A stretch of 9,127 bases of DNA. Origin: Anaerolineae bacterium (GTDB taxonomy: Bacteria > Chloroflexota > Anaerolineae > Promineifilales > Promineifilaceae). The translations under genes and the position numbers were made by a program. How positions within the stretch are numbered: position 1 is the stretch's first letter; each line of letters begins with the position of its first letter. Shown piece after piece: positions 1 through 6,198 of this stretch. The stretch lies in contig JANQSK010000806.1 of NCBI GenBank assembly GCA_028284105.1, positions 1 through 9,127 of the forward strand. Direction: 5' to 3'. Under the pieces are notes generated by a model. The model searched no databases. It was not told the DNA's origin and saw only the letters and a list, made by a program, of their open reading frames with translations.

Positions 1-299
1 AGGCGGTAAGAAGCGATGTGAGTAACGGCCGTTTCCAAACATTGCGGCAATAAAATACCGACACGATCTTCCCGTTTAATTCCATGAGCTGACAAAACAT
101 TGGCAAACCGGGCTGAAATCTTTTTGAGGTCCCCAAATGAGGTATGAGTTTCTTCCCCTTTTGAGTTGACATAAATTAGCGCCGGTGCGCTGTTAGGATG
201 TTTATCACAAACATCCTGCACCATATTGTACTGTTCAGGGATTTGCCATTGGAAAGCCTGGCAGATTTCATCATACGTAGATAATTCTGGGAGTAACAT
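1..299 (-). CDS. Acyl-CoA synthetase (AMP-binding family), N-terminal fragment
   Basis: This is the first 99 codons of a gene that runs off the left edge of the window. The translation begins MLLPELSTYDEICQAF and continues through PALIYVNSKGEE, FGDLKKISARFANVL and EDRVGILLPQCLETAV. That is the usual N-terminal order of ANL-superfamily acyl-CoA synthetases, which activate a carboxylate with ATP and transfer it to CoA. The ATP-binding loop and the AMP-binding signature lie outside the window, so the substrate (acetate, medium- or long-chain acid) cannot be told. The ATG at 299-297 lies 2 bases beyond the stop of the amidohydrolase gene and has only a weak A/G-rich stretch before it, so translation is probably coupled. 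One AACGGCCGTT palindrome (24-33) encodes T-A-V in it. The family call is fairly secure; the enzyme's substrate is unknown. Confidence 0.85.
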   Translation of the reverse strand, partial: MLLPELSTYDEICQAFQWQIPEQYNMVQDVCDKHPNSAPALIYVNSKGEETHTSFGDLKKISARFANVLSAHGIKREDRVGILLPQCLETAVTHIASYR

Positions 300-301
300 G
301 G

Positions 302-1393
302 TTAATCTGTTTCTTGATCAAACTTCAAAAAGCGAGCCGCGTTAGTTCTTGCCATACGTGAATATTCTTGCTCACCAATTGAGCCACGCAGATTGATGCT
401 AAATTCCCTTTCAGAAACGGAAGATCTGACCATGTAAAAGTCTGATCCGTACAAAATGCGATCCTGAAGAAGTTCTGTATTCATGAGCACTTTGATTAGT
501 GGCCAAAAACGCTTCTGAAAAGCTGTAAAGGCGACATCTGCATACACATTTGGGTATTTGCGCATCATATCATTGATTTTTGAAAGCCAAGATGGTGTGT
601 GCGTGTCATTTGGCCACGGGTGCAACAAGAAATCGTTCCACTCTTGGCGGCCCCCATAATGCGCAAAACAGATTCGCAAATTGGGAAACCGTTCTAAAAC
701 AGTCTCGTAATTGCTGGGATCGACGAAGCGATTGGCGAAATTTTTGCGATCTGTGAGTGGCCACCAATGAGGACGATAAGTGCTGCAGTGCATATCTGAT
801 GTGCGTTCCCCTTGAAAGTAAATGCCTCCACGTGAGCAGTGGGTAATAATGGGAATATCATGCGCTTCAGCATACGCATAAAGTGACATCAGGCGGCCAT
901 CAGCTGGGCAAAATCCTAAAGAAGGATAGAGCTTAATTCCTGTAAATCCATGCTTTTCAATCGTATTGGTAACTAATTCTAAAAACCTTGGTCGGCGGGG
1001 ATCGGCGCATACAAAAGGAAATAGATTATCTGGGTAACGGTATTTGAGTTGAATCAGCTGGCGAAGCTGATCGATATAAGAAAGCGGGGCAACGCCAGAC
1101 CCCAAATACTCTAAATCAAGGGATAAAACAACGAAGCGACTATCAGAAGGGTAAAATTTTTGCACAAACTCAAAAATATCTTTTTGGGTGCGCAGAGCCC
1201 CAATATTTAGAAAAGCAGCTAAGCGATCCAGTTTGTCATTTTTTGCAAATGGCCAAAGTTGGTTTAACAAAACACCAAGTAAGGCCCCGCCTACTTTTGT
1301 GCGAGCGAGGCGAACAAGTCCCAAAGGCAAAAATTGATTCGGAATTGATTCAAGGGTAAAGATATGAGTATGGGTATTGTGAATGGGTTGCAT
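302..1393 (-). CDS. Amidohydrolase-2 family metal-dependent hydrolase (TIM barrel)
   Basis: This 363-residue cytoplasmic protein has the metal-ligand layout of the amidohydrolase-2 family (PF04909, COG2159). It shows H8-x-H10 in NTHTHIF near the N-terminus, K154 in GIKLYPS, H185 in IITHCSRGG, H245 in ICFAHYGG, and D318 in ILYGSDFY. It ends with the family's typical NAARFLKF (351-358). Members hydrolyse or decarboxylate small cyclic or aromatic acids and amides; nothing here fixes the substrate. The ATG at 1393 lies 3 bases past the stop of the phosphatase gene, with no strong ribosome site, which suggests coupled translation inside the minus-strand cluster. The acyl-CoA synthetase follows after 2 bases, so the pair could act together on a carboxylic acid, but that is inference only. 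Length is normal for the family. Confidence 0.85.
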   Translation of the reverse strand: MQPIHNTHTHIFTLESIPNQFLPLGLVRLARTKVGGALLGVLLNQLWPFAKNDKLDRLAAFLNIGALRTQKDIFEFVQKFYPSDSRFVVLSLDLEYLGSGVAPLSYIDQLRQLIQLKYRYPDNLFPFVCADPRRPRFLELVTNTIEKHGFTGIKLYPSLGFCPADGRLMSLYAYAEAHDIPIITHCSRGGIYFQGERTSDMHCSTYRPHWWPLTDRKNFANRFVDPSNYETVLERFPNLRICFAHYGGRQEWNDFLLHPWPNDTHTPSWLSKINDMMRKYPNVYADVAFTAFQKRFWPLIKVLMNTELLQDRILYGSDFYMVRSSVSEREFSINLRGSIGEQEYSRMARTNAARFLKFDQETD

Positions 1394-1396
1394 GGA

Positions 1397-2359
1397 CTAA
1401 ACTTTTTGTCGCTGTGCTAAATATTTGAGTGCGAGCCAGTGGGTGCCATCAGGTCTGGCCCACGGATGATTTCGGCGAATGCGCTGCAAGGCAGTGGTGG
1501 GTGGAATCTTTTCGACCATCATGAGGATGGCACAACATATGGTAACCGATCGATTAAATCCTGCCACACAGTGGACTAAGACCCGTTTGTTGTTCTTGAG
1601 ATGCTCAACGACCCATTTAGCTTCTTCGTAAATTTGGCGAGGCGTCATGCCTTTGCTGCCCTCACCTTGTTTAGACCATCGATCTAGTGGGCCAGTGTCC
1701 CCTTTTTGCCAACGGCTTGGTTTTTCACCCAAATTCAGAACGTGATCGATCAACGGCCGTTTCCCACCTTGATCATCAACCCCACCAACAAACAAGCGAT
1801 CATCTACAAACGCCCCGTTAATCCAAATTGGAACCGAATCGCCTCCAAACTGAGCTTGAAGCTCTGCGCTGCTGTCGACAACAGTGGCATCTTCCAAAAG
1901 TGGTGCCGATGACCAATAGCGCGTTTCAGAGAAAGGTTCAATTACCCCTGAGCGGTCTTCTCGTTCATATTCATCAGCATAGAACATGAGCATGGAAAAA
2001 TCTTCCTCACCATGCAAAAGCATAAAGCGAGGTTTTTGCTGAGGGAGGGTCCAATGCAGCATGCCTCGGATACTGCGCACCGGATGATCAAGCGGGACGT
2101 TATTAAGCTGGCCAAATAAGCCACTTTGTTGAATCCAAATAATGTTTCTAAATCGGACACGGGCTGGAATGAGCTGCCCGTGAAGCGCTTCATACGGACG
2201 TTCCCCATCATACTCAATGGTGGCGGCCTTGGTTAACCGGACAGCATGAAAGTCAAAAATCAAATCATTTGTGCCCAAGGAGTTATCCATTTGGAGGGCG
2301 TCTAAGCGCCCATCCAACATCCAATCACCTGGGGGAAATGTGTGAATTTGTGTTGTCAT
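1397..2359 (-). CDS. Dual-specificity-type protein phosphatase with an unassigned N-terminal domain
   Basis: The C-terminal part of this 320-residue protein (about 177-317) looks like a dual-specificity / cysteine phosphatase. It has a VDDRLFVGG strand, then HVLNLGE, and the catalytic loop HCVAGFNRS at 263-271, giving nucleophile C264 and phosphate-binding R270 in the CX5R pattern. D221 or D226 is the likely general acid, though the spacing to C264 is longer than in classical members. Residues 1-170 match no family I recognise; they are rich in predicted beta strands and aromatic residues and contain no signal peptide or membrane segment. The protein is about twice the size of a bare phosphatase domain. 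Its ATG shares one base with the upstream acetyltransferase stop (TAATG) and has no Shine-Dalgarno, so translation is coupled. Substrates could be phosphoprotein, lipid or nucleotide; the sequence does not decide. Confidence 0.8.
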   Translation of the reverse strand: MTTQIHTFPPGDWMLDGRLDALQMDNSLGTNDLIFDFHAVRLTKAATIEYDGERPYEALHGQLIPARVRFRNIIWIQQSGLFGQLNNVPLDHPVRSIRGMLHWTLPQQKPRFMLLHGEEDFSMLMFYADEYEREDRSGVIEPFSETRYWSSAPLLEDATVVDSSAELQAQFGGDSVPIWINGAFVDDRLFVGGVDDQGGKRPLIDHVLNLGEKPSRWQKGDTGPLDRWSKQGEGSKGMTPRQIYEEAKWVVEHLKNNKRVLVHCVAGFNRSVTICCAILMMVEKIPPTTALQRIRRNHPWARPDGTHWLALKYLAQRQKV

Positions 2360-2772
2360 TACGAATTTGGATCTAACCAGCGACCAGCGACTAAACCCAT
2401 GCTCACTTCTTCTTGTTTAAATCCGACTTTTTCATAGAAGCCAACGGCGTCGTCCGTAAAGAGATGGACGTGTTGACCGCGGGCTTGCTCAATCAATTTT
2501 TGCATTACGGCCGTTGCGATGCCCTGTTTGCGATAGTTTGAGTGGGTCCAGACGTCGACCACATAACAATTGCACACGCCATCGGATAGCGCTCTAGCTT
2601 TGCCAATAATTCGGTTCCCATCCATTGCAAAAATGACGTAGGCGGAGTTTTCAAAGGAGGTTTTGTATTGTTCGATGGAACGGCCGTTGTCGAACTGGTC
2701 AGCGATTAAGTCCACTTTTAATTGTTCCCAATCGACACCGTCTAAATCCGTTTTATACCAAATCTCACGCAT
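2359..2772 (-). CDS. GNAT-family N-acetyltransferase
   Basis: A compact acetyltransferase of 137 residues from the start chosen here. The acetyl-CoA pyrophosphate-binding motif A is visible as YRKQGIATAV (80-89, R/QxxGxA pattern), preceded by a hydrophobic strand CYVVDVW. The C-terminal FYEKVGF (112-118) is the usual closing motif. GNAT enzymes transfer acetyl from acetyl-CoA to amines; the acceptor is unknown. Two starts are possible. The ATG at 2772 overlaps the HD gene's stop by 8 bases, has GAGG about 12 bases upstream and gives a standard N-terminus. The earlier ATG at 2799 would add MSELRRTKS and overlap the HD gene by 35 bases. I prefer 2772. The gene sits between the HD and phosphatase genes with overlaps on both sides and carries two copies of the ACGGCCGT palindrome. 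Confidence 0.85.
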   Translation of the reverse strand: MREIWYKTDLDGVDWEQLKVDLIADQFDNGRSIEQYKTSFENSAYVIFAMDGNRIIGKARALSDGVCNCYVVDVWTHSNYRKQGIATAVMQKLIEQARGQHVHLFTDDAVGFYEKVGFKQEEVSMGLVAGRWLDPNS

Positions 2773-3304
2773 ACTTTTGGTACGCCTCAATTCGCTCATT
2801 TAACCGCTTGGCAAGAAAATCGCTGGCGTCACTGAGAGCATCATAAATTTGGATCGCCTCTTGACGATACGCCACAATCTTCTCGCTGTCCCAATGCGAA
2901 GGGGGTTTGGCAAGATTGCTAATTCGATCTGCCAGTTTGACCATCCAAACTTCATTGGGCTGTTGTTGGATTCGCGCTAAGCTGTCGGCCATACTGGCCT
3001 TTTTAGGTAAGCTTTTGTCTTTGGTAAGAGCAGAAACTCCATGCAAAACGTCGGAGCCAAATGTTTCTTTAACAGATTCTGCTGAAACGGCCGTATCTTC
3101 CAACACATCATGGAGCAATGCACATTGCACGGCTAAATCACCATTTGCTTCTGGATGATAAGCTAGTGCGGCAATGACCTCCATCGTGACAAAGCTGAGG
3201 TGCATCAAGTATGAGATATTTGTGCCTGGGAAGAGCTGACCTTCATGTGCTTCTGCGGCAAAACGATACGCTTTTAGATAGCTATCCTGCGACCAATTTG
3301 TCAT
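2765..3304 (-). CDS. HD-domain phosphohydrolase, small alarmone hydrolase (Mesh1/RelA-SpoT HD)-like
   Basis: This 179-residue stand-alone HD protein is about the size of small alarmone hydrolases. HD ligands are H35 (SYLMHLS), H65-D66 (ALLHDVLEDT), the following E69-D70, and D126 in KLADRISNL. The FGSDVLHGVSALTKD and LPKK segments match the ppGpp-hydrolase fold of RelA/SpoT and Mesh1. Those enzymes remove the 3'-pyrophosphate of (p)ppGpp, or in Mesh1's case act on NADPH. It departs from RelA/SpoT before the first ligand: the usual HxGQxRxxGxPYxxHP reads HEGQLFPGTNISYLMHL, so a conserved arginine is missing and the nucleotide may differ. No synthetase domain is present. The ATG at 3304 has no Shine-Dalgarno but a -10-like hexamer 6 bases upstream. 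It appears to be the first gene of the coupled minus-strand cluster. Confidence 0.8.
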   Translation of the reverse strand: MTNWSQDSYLKAYRFAAEAHEGQLFPGTNISYLMHLSFVTMEVIAALAYHPEANGDLAVQCALLHDVLEDTAVSAESVKETFGSDVLHGVSALTKDKSLPKKASMADSLARIQQQPNEVWMVKLADRISNLAKPPSHWDSEKIVAYRQEAIQIYDALSDASDFLAKRLNERIEAYQKYA

Positions 3305-3339
3305 AGTACTATTTTACGTTGAAAGGGATGGAGGAGCAA
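3305..3339 (-). promoter_or_regulatory. Candidate promoter of the HD-led cluster, apparently leaderless
   Basis: On the minus strand, TTGCTC (3339-3334, 3 of 6 to the -35 consensus) is followed after exactly 17 bases by TAAAAT (3316-3311, 5 of 6 to -10). The ATG begins 7 bases after the -10. A start site at normal distance would fall on or beside the A of the ATG. No purine-rich ribosome site lies between. The spacing and -10 match support the call; the weak -35 limits it. Confidence 0.4.
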
Positions 3340-3379
3340 TTGAGGGAGTTTCTGCTCTTTGCCTTAGGAGAGTGGACAA

Positions 3380-3736
3380 TTAATCCACTTTCTCAAAATA
3401 GTACGCTAAAAATTCAAAATCATCGTCAGGATGATCAAAATAGTCGAGGTGATCTTGCTTAAATTCCTCTGCATTGTGATTGGTTTCCCCCCGCCAAAGT
3501 CGCTCCGGGATACTGTTCCAACGACACACTTCCATGGCGACAATACGGATGGTGCATTTTTTGATGTGGTTTAAGGTGTAAACGTCATAATATTTACCAA
3601 TCATGAGGGCCTGGTTATATTCATCCTCGTCGATAAATGCCTCTTCAAAGGTGGCCACGCTGGCTGTTTTACGGCCGTCTACTATTTGATCAGCTAAATA
3701 GTCGTATAAAAACTGAATTTTCTTATTCTCAGACAT
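3380..3736 (-). CDS. ASCH-domain protein
   Basis: A 118-residue soluble protein with the ASCH (PUA-like) signature. It has FLYDYLADQIVDGRKTAS (9-26, the typical 'I..G.KTAT' opening), a strand-rich middle (GKYYDVYTLNHIKKCTIRIVAMEVCRWNSIPE, in which added polar residues replace the usual turns), and GETN followed by DHLDYF near the end. ASCH domains are thought to bind RNA or nucleotides; some members have ribonuclease or amidohydrolase activity, and the role here is unknown. The start at 3736 is set by GAGGA (3746-3742) five bases upstream; an ATG four codons earlier would overlap that site and is less likely. The gene diverges from the nucleotidyltransferase with only 40 bases between starts, and 75 bases separate it from the HD gene downstream. 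One ACGGCCGT copy encodes D-G-R in it. Confidence 0.8.
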   Translation of the reverse strand: MSENKKIQFLYDYLADQIVDGRKTASVATFEEAFIDEDEYNQALMIGKYYDVYTLNHIKKCTIRIVAMEVCRWNSIPERLWRGETNHNAEEFKQDHLDYFDHPDDDFEFLAYYFEKVD

Positions 3737-3800
3737 CACATTCCTCATCAGATAAGGTCAGGTACAATTCGATTTTATGAATCAGAACAGCAGTTATGAA
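3737..3800. promoter_or_regulatory. Divergent promoter region between ASCH and nucleotidyltransferase genes
   Basis: Only 40 bases separate the two start codons. For the minus strand, TTCATA (3800-3795, 4 of 6), a 17-base spacer and TAAAAT (3777-3772, 5 of 6) would start ASCH transcription near 3765, leaving a leader with the GAGGA site. For the plus strand, TACAAT (3763-3768, 5 of 6 to -10) ends 8 bases before the nucleotidyltransferase ATG, with no good -35. The two promoters would overlap face to face, so they may compete. This rests on hexamer matches by eye. Confidence 0.35.
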
Positions 3801-4358
3801 TCACAGCTCAAACAGCTTATCTTTGAATCATCGATGATTTCAAACATTTTGCAAGCGGCTCGAACAGTTGATTTACCCAATTGGTATATCGGTGCTGGCT
3901 TATTGCGTAATTTGGTCTGGGACCATCTCCATCAATATGATAAACCATCGCCATTAAATGATGTGGATGTTGCGTTTTTCGATGCCAATGATTTAAGTCG
4001 TGAAAGAGACAAGAAGGCCAATGAGCAATTAACGGCCGTTTTGCCAAACATTGAGTGGGAGGCTACCAACCAAGCGGCCGTTCACACATGGCATGAAGCG
4101 TACTTTGGTTATCCTGTTGATCCCTATGAATCAGCAGAAGATGGAATAGCCGCATGGCCCGAAACGGCAACGGCCGTTGCTGTACGCTTTTTACCAGATG
4201 AATCATTAAAAATCTTTGCTCCTTTTGGGTTAGAGGATCTATTTGAAATGAAGCTTAGACGTAATAAGCGAAAAGTGACTTTAGAAGAGTTTCATAATCG
4301 ATATCGTAAAAAGGAAATCAAGAAAAAATGGCCCTACGTGACCTTTATCGATGGCTAA
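3777..4358 (+). CDS. Nucleotidyltransferase-family protein (COG3575 type)
   Basis: A 193-residue cytoplasmic protein with the pattern of the COG3575 / DUF925 nucleotidyltransferases. It has WYIGAGLLRNLVWD (36-49), where G39-A-G corresponds to the 'hG[GA]G.[LA]R' loop, and then LNDVDVAFFD (60-69), whose D62-x-D64 pair would bind the catalytic metal. ESAEDGIAAWPETATAVAVRF (118-138) and GLEDLFEMKLRRN (151-163) are also typical. Activity and substrate of this family are not established to my knowledge. There is no clear Shine-Dalgarno before the ATG at 3777, and a TACAAT hexamer lies 8 bases upstream, so the message may be leaderless. The downstream acetyltransferase start overlaps its 3' end by 31 bases. 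It holds two perfect AACGGCCGTT palindromes and one single-mismatch copy (GCGGCCGT at 4074-4081). Confidence 0.8.
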   Translation: MNQNSSYESQLKQLIFESSMISNILQAARTVDLPNWYIGAGLLRNLVWDHLHQYDKPSPLNDVDVAFFDANDLSRERDKKANEQLTAVLPNIEWEATNQAAVHTWHEAYFGYPVDPYESAEDGIAAWPETATAVAVRFLPDESLKIFAPFGLEDLFEMKLRRNKRKVTLEEFHNRYRKKEIKKKWPYVTFIDG

Positions 4359-4918
4359 AATGGTGGCTCTTTCAACCTGACATTGGGAACCAGCCTGTTC
4401 ATATGATTCGGCACACGCTGGTGGATATTCCTGAGTCTGCATTGCCAGCAGGGTACCAAATACGGCCGTATCAACCTGGAGACGAGATACATTGGCGAGA
4501 CATACATATTGAAGCCGATCCGTATAATGAATTCACGGTTGAAAGATTTAAGCAAGTGTTTGGAAACGAGATCGAACCACTGCAGACGCGTCAGTTCTAC
4601 ATTATTAATCCAAACATGGAAGTTGTTGGGACAGCATCCGCGTGGTGGGATGATGAAGATGCCAACTGCGGTCGGGTGCATTGGGTTGCCATATTGCCAA
4701 GCGAGCAGGGAAATGGGTTAGCCAAACCCCTTTTGACCAAGATAATGCACACTTTTCAACAATTAGGCTATCAAAGCGCCAAACTAGAAACAGGTTCTGT
4801 TCGACTACCGGCTGTTAACCTCTATTTAAAGTATGGTTTCGAGCCTAATATGATTTCTGAGGATGATCCATTTGTGTGGAGAGTGATTCAATATCAACTG
4901 AATAAGCGTCGATCTTAG
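4328..4918 (+). CDS. GNAT-family N-acetyltransferase
   Basis: A 196-residue GNAT protein. Motif A is VHWVAILPSEQGNGLAKPLL (117-136) with the Q-G-N-G-L-A acetyl-CoA loop at 127-132. RLPAVNLYLKYGFEP (159-173) is the C-terminal motif that packs against the cofactor, and the N-terminal GYQIRPYQPGDEIHW is a standard first strand and helix. The acceptor is unknown. The start at 4328 lies inside the nucleotidyltransferase reading frame and has AAGGA about 12 bases upstream. It adds a tryptophan-rich stretch (RDLYRWLKWWLFQ). The ATG at 4403 (residue 26, MIRHTLVDIPE) is a real alternative that would remove the overlap and give a more conventional N-terminus. The gene probably forms an operon with the nucleotidyltransferase. 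Its TAG overlaps the stop of the opposing membrane-protein gene by 4 bases (4915-4918). Confidence 0.82.
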   Translation: MALRDLYRWLKWWLFQPDIGNQPVHMIRHTLVDIPESALPAGYQIRPYQPGDEIHWRDIHIEADPYNEFTVERFKQVFGNEIEPLQTRQFYIINPNMEVVGTASAWWDDEDANCGRVHWVAILPSEQGNGLAKPLLTKIMHTFQQLGYQSAKLETGSVRLPAVNLYLKYGFEPNMISEDDPFVWRVIQYQLNKRRS

Positions 4919-5886
4919 AGCGCTGATTCAGCAGATTCTTCCTCGTTTCGCTTTTCAATCGTGCTGCGGAGAAGCGAGAGGAGATAAAGTGGGAGCCCAA
5001 CGAGTCCAGATAGGCGCGTGATGACAAATACGATCACTGACATGCCTAGCCCAATTTCTTGAGGTACGCCGACGACGGTATACAAAGTGGGGACGATAAG
5101 TTCTCGCGGCCCAAATCCTGCGAAGGAAGGGATAAGCAATGGCACAGCCACGAGCGGCATAATGAACAAGTGATAGCTGTAGGAAATGCTCTGTTCAAAA
5201 GCCAATCCAGAGGTAAACCACCAGCCTGCCAAAATAAAGTGAAAGATGATTGAGATGGCCATAGCTTGCAAAACAGACTTCCAACCGCATCCTTGGACTG
5301 CTTGAAGGAGTTTGCCCACGGCGCCATTTTCATTCGGGTTGAGTGGTTTGGGCAGCCATCCACCTAGTCTGCGGATTAAACGGCCGTCCATCAGCAATAA
5401 GATGCCGACAATCCCGCCGACGAAGCCTGCAATGGTCATCCAAAGAATGTGCGGGGGGATAACGGCCGTTTGGAAAGGCAGCATCACCATCGCCACCACA
5501 AATAGCATAATTAAGCCCGCCAATCGATCTAGCAGTACTGTACCAGTGGCCACATCCGTTGGCACATCACGAGCCACTTCAATGACGCGGACGACATCTC
5601 CCCCAAAGCCTGACGGGAGCGCCATATTAAAGAAGTTGCCTACAAAGTAAAGCTCCACAAGCCGCGAAAATTTGGGGGCAATGCCTAATCCCCGGAGCAA
5701 CACCCACCAACGCCAGGCTCGAACGATCATGCTGAGGTTAAACAGCATAAACCCCGCAAATATCCACCACAAATCAGCCGATAAAATCGTTGTCCAGATT
5801 TCTTGAAGATCGACTTCACGCAAAACAAGCCATAAGGCCAGAATGGTGACTAAGAGCTTCAAAATGTTTGATAGATATTTCCGCAT
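4915..5886 (-). CDS. UPF0104 / lysylphosphatidylglycerol synthase-like integral membrane protein (flippase-like domain)
   Basis: A 323-residue polytopic membrane protein with seven or eight hydrophobic segments (about 4-22, 39-58, 76-92, 120-140, 147-166, 203-228, 239-258, 276-306). It carries PF03706 signatures: FFNMALPSGFGGDVVRV (85-101), LLDRLAGL (118-125) and PSFAGFGPREL (253-263). Relatives form the membrane half of MprF or stand alone as putative lipid or lipid-linked-sugar transporters. No soluble aminoacyl-transfer domain is attached, so lysyl-PG synthesis is not implied. It ends in an acidic tail (EKRNEEESAESAL). The ATG at 5886 has no Shine-Dalgarno but a good promoter just upstream, suggesting its own leaderless transcript besides any read-through from the small membrane-protein gene 32 bases upstream. 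Two ACGGCCGT copies lie within it. Confidence 0.85.
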   Translation of the reverse strand: MRKYLSNILKLLVTILALWLVLREVDLQEIWTTILSADLWWIFAGFMLFNLSMIVRAWRWWVLLRGLGIAPKFSRLVELYFVGNFFNMALPSGFGGDVVRVIEVARDVPTDVATGTVLLDRLAGLIMLFVVAMVMLPFQTAVIPPHILWMTIAGFVGGIVGILLLMDGRLIRRLGGWLPKPLNPNENGAVGKLLQAVQGCGWKSVLQAMAISIIFHFILAGWWFTSGLAFEQSISYSYHLFIMPLVAVPLLIPSFAGFGPRELIVPTLYTVVGVPQEIGLGMSVIVFVITRLSGLVGLPLYLLSLLRSTIEKRNEEESAESAL

Positions 5887-5921
5887 GGCGGGAATTGTAT
5901 GTGATTCTGAAATTGTGTCTA
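5887..5921 (-). promoter_or_regulatory. Candidate promoter of the UPF0104 gene, apparently leaderless
   Basis: Minus-strand TAGACA (5921-5916, 5 of 6 to TTGACA), a 16-base spacer and TACAAT (5899-5894, 5 of 6 to TATAAT) end 7 bases before the ATG. Transcription would begin at or one base before the start codon. The intervening bases TCCCGCC cannot serve as a ribosome site. The -35 overlaps the stop codon of the preceding small gene. This is the best hexamer pair I found by eye in the window. Confidence 0.5.
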
Positions 5922-6173
5922 ATCGGAGTTAGAAGAATCTTGTTGGAATTGGTCCCATTTCTGGGCGTTTTCAGCGGCATTTTCACTGGGGATAATCTTG
6001 TGGCCGCTGTACAAATAGTAACCGCCTGCCCCAAAAGCGATAACGACGAGGCTGGCAGCAACCCATTGATTGCTTACAAAAAGAATAAGGAACAAAGCTG
6101 TTAATAAAACGATTCCGACCACCGTGCCCTTGGTGAGTTTGCGAAGAGATGGGTTTTGACGTTTATGGGTCAC
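5919..6173 (-). CDS. Small two-helix membrane protein of unknown function
   Basis: An 84-residue protein that I do not recognise. A basic N-terminus (MTHKRQNPSLRKLTK) is followed by two hydrophobic segments at about 16-34 and 37-55 separated by a very short turn (SNQW), so both ends probably face the cytoplasm. A polar, acidic tail with QKWDQFQQD (71-79) follows. The start is GTG at 6173, supported by AAGGA seven bases upstream. It lies 25 bases after the stop of the Crp-type regulator and on the same strand, so the two are likely co-transcribed. The 32-base gap to the UPF0104 gene also holds a separate promoter. Good ribosome site, codon content and the helix pattern favour a real gene. Confidence 0.65.
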   Translation of the reverse strand: MTHKRQNPSLRKLTKGTVVGIVLLTALFLILFVSNQWVAASLVVIAFGAGGYYLYSGHKIIPSENAAENAQKWDQFQQDSSNSD

Positions 6174-6198
6174 ACTTTGTTCCTTGTTTGATTTTTAA

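Noticed and set aside
1706..1912. Open frames on the strand opposite to the main genes (for example here, 3817-4047, 4355-4681, 5312-5650)
   Set aside because: They lie wholly inside genes with recognisable domains, lack family features and have no ribosome sites, so they are shadows.
3371..3389. Inverted repeat AGTGGA-N7-TCCACT over the ASCH stop codon as a terminator
   Set aside because: The stem is 6 bases, overlaps the stop, and is not followed by a T-run in the minus-strand message.
3777..4918. Nucleotidyltransferase plus GNAT pair as a toxin-antitoxin module
   Set aside because: Both are full-size enzymes; the first is COG3575 type rather than MNT/HEPN, and no DNA-binding antitoxin is encoded.
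4922..4932. GCTGATTCAGC palindrome near the end of the UPF0104 gene as a terminator
   Set aside because: Five-base arms around a single centre base, inside coding sequence, without a T-run.
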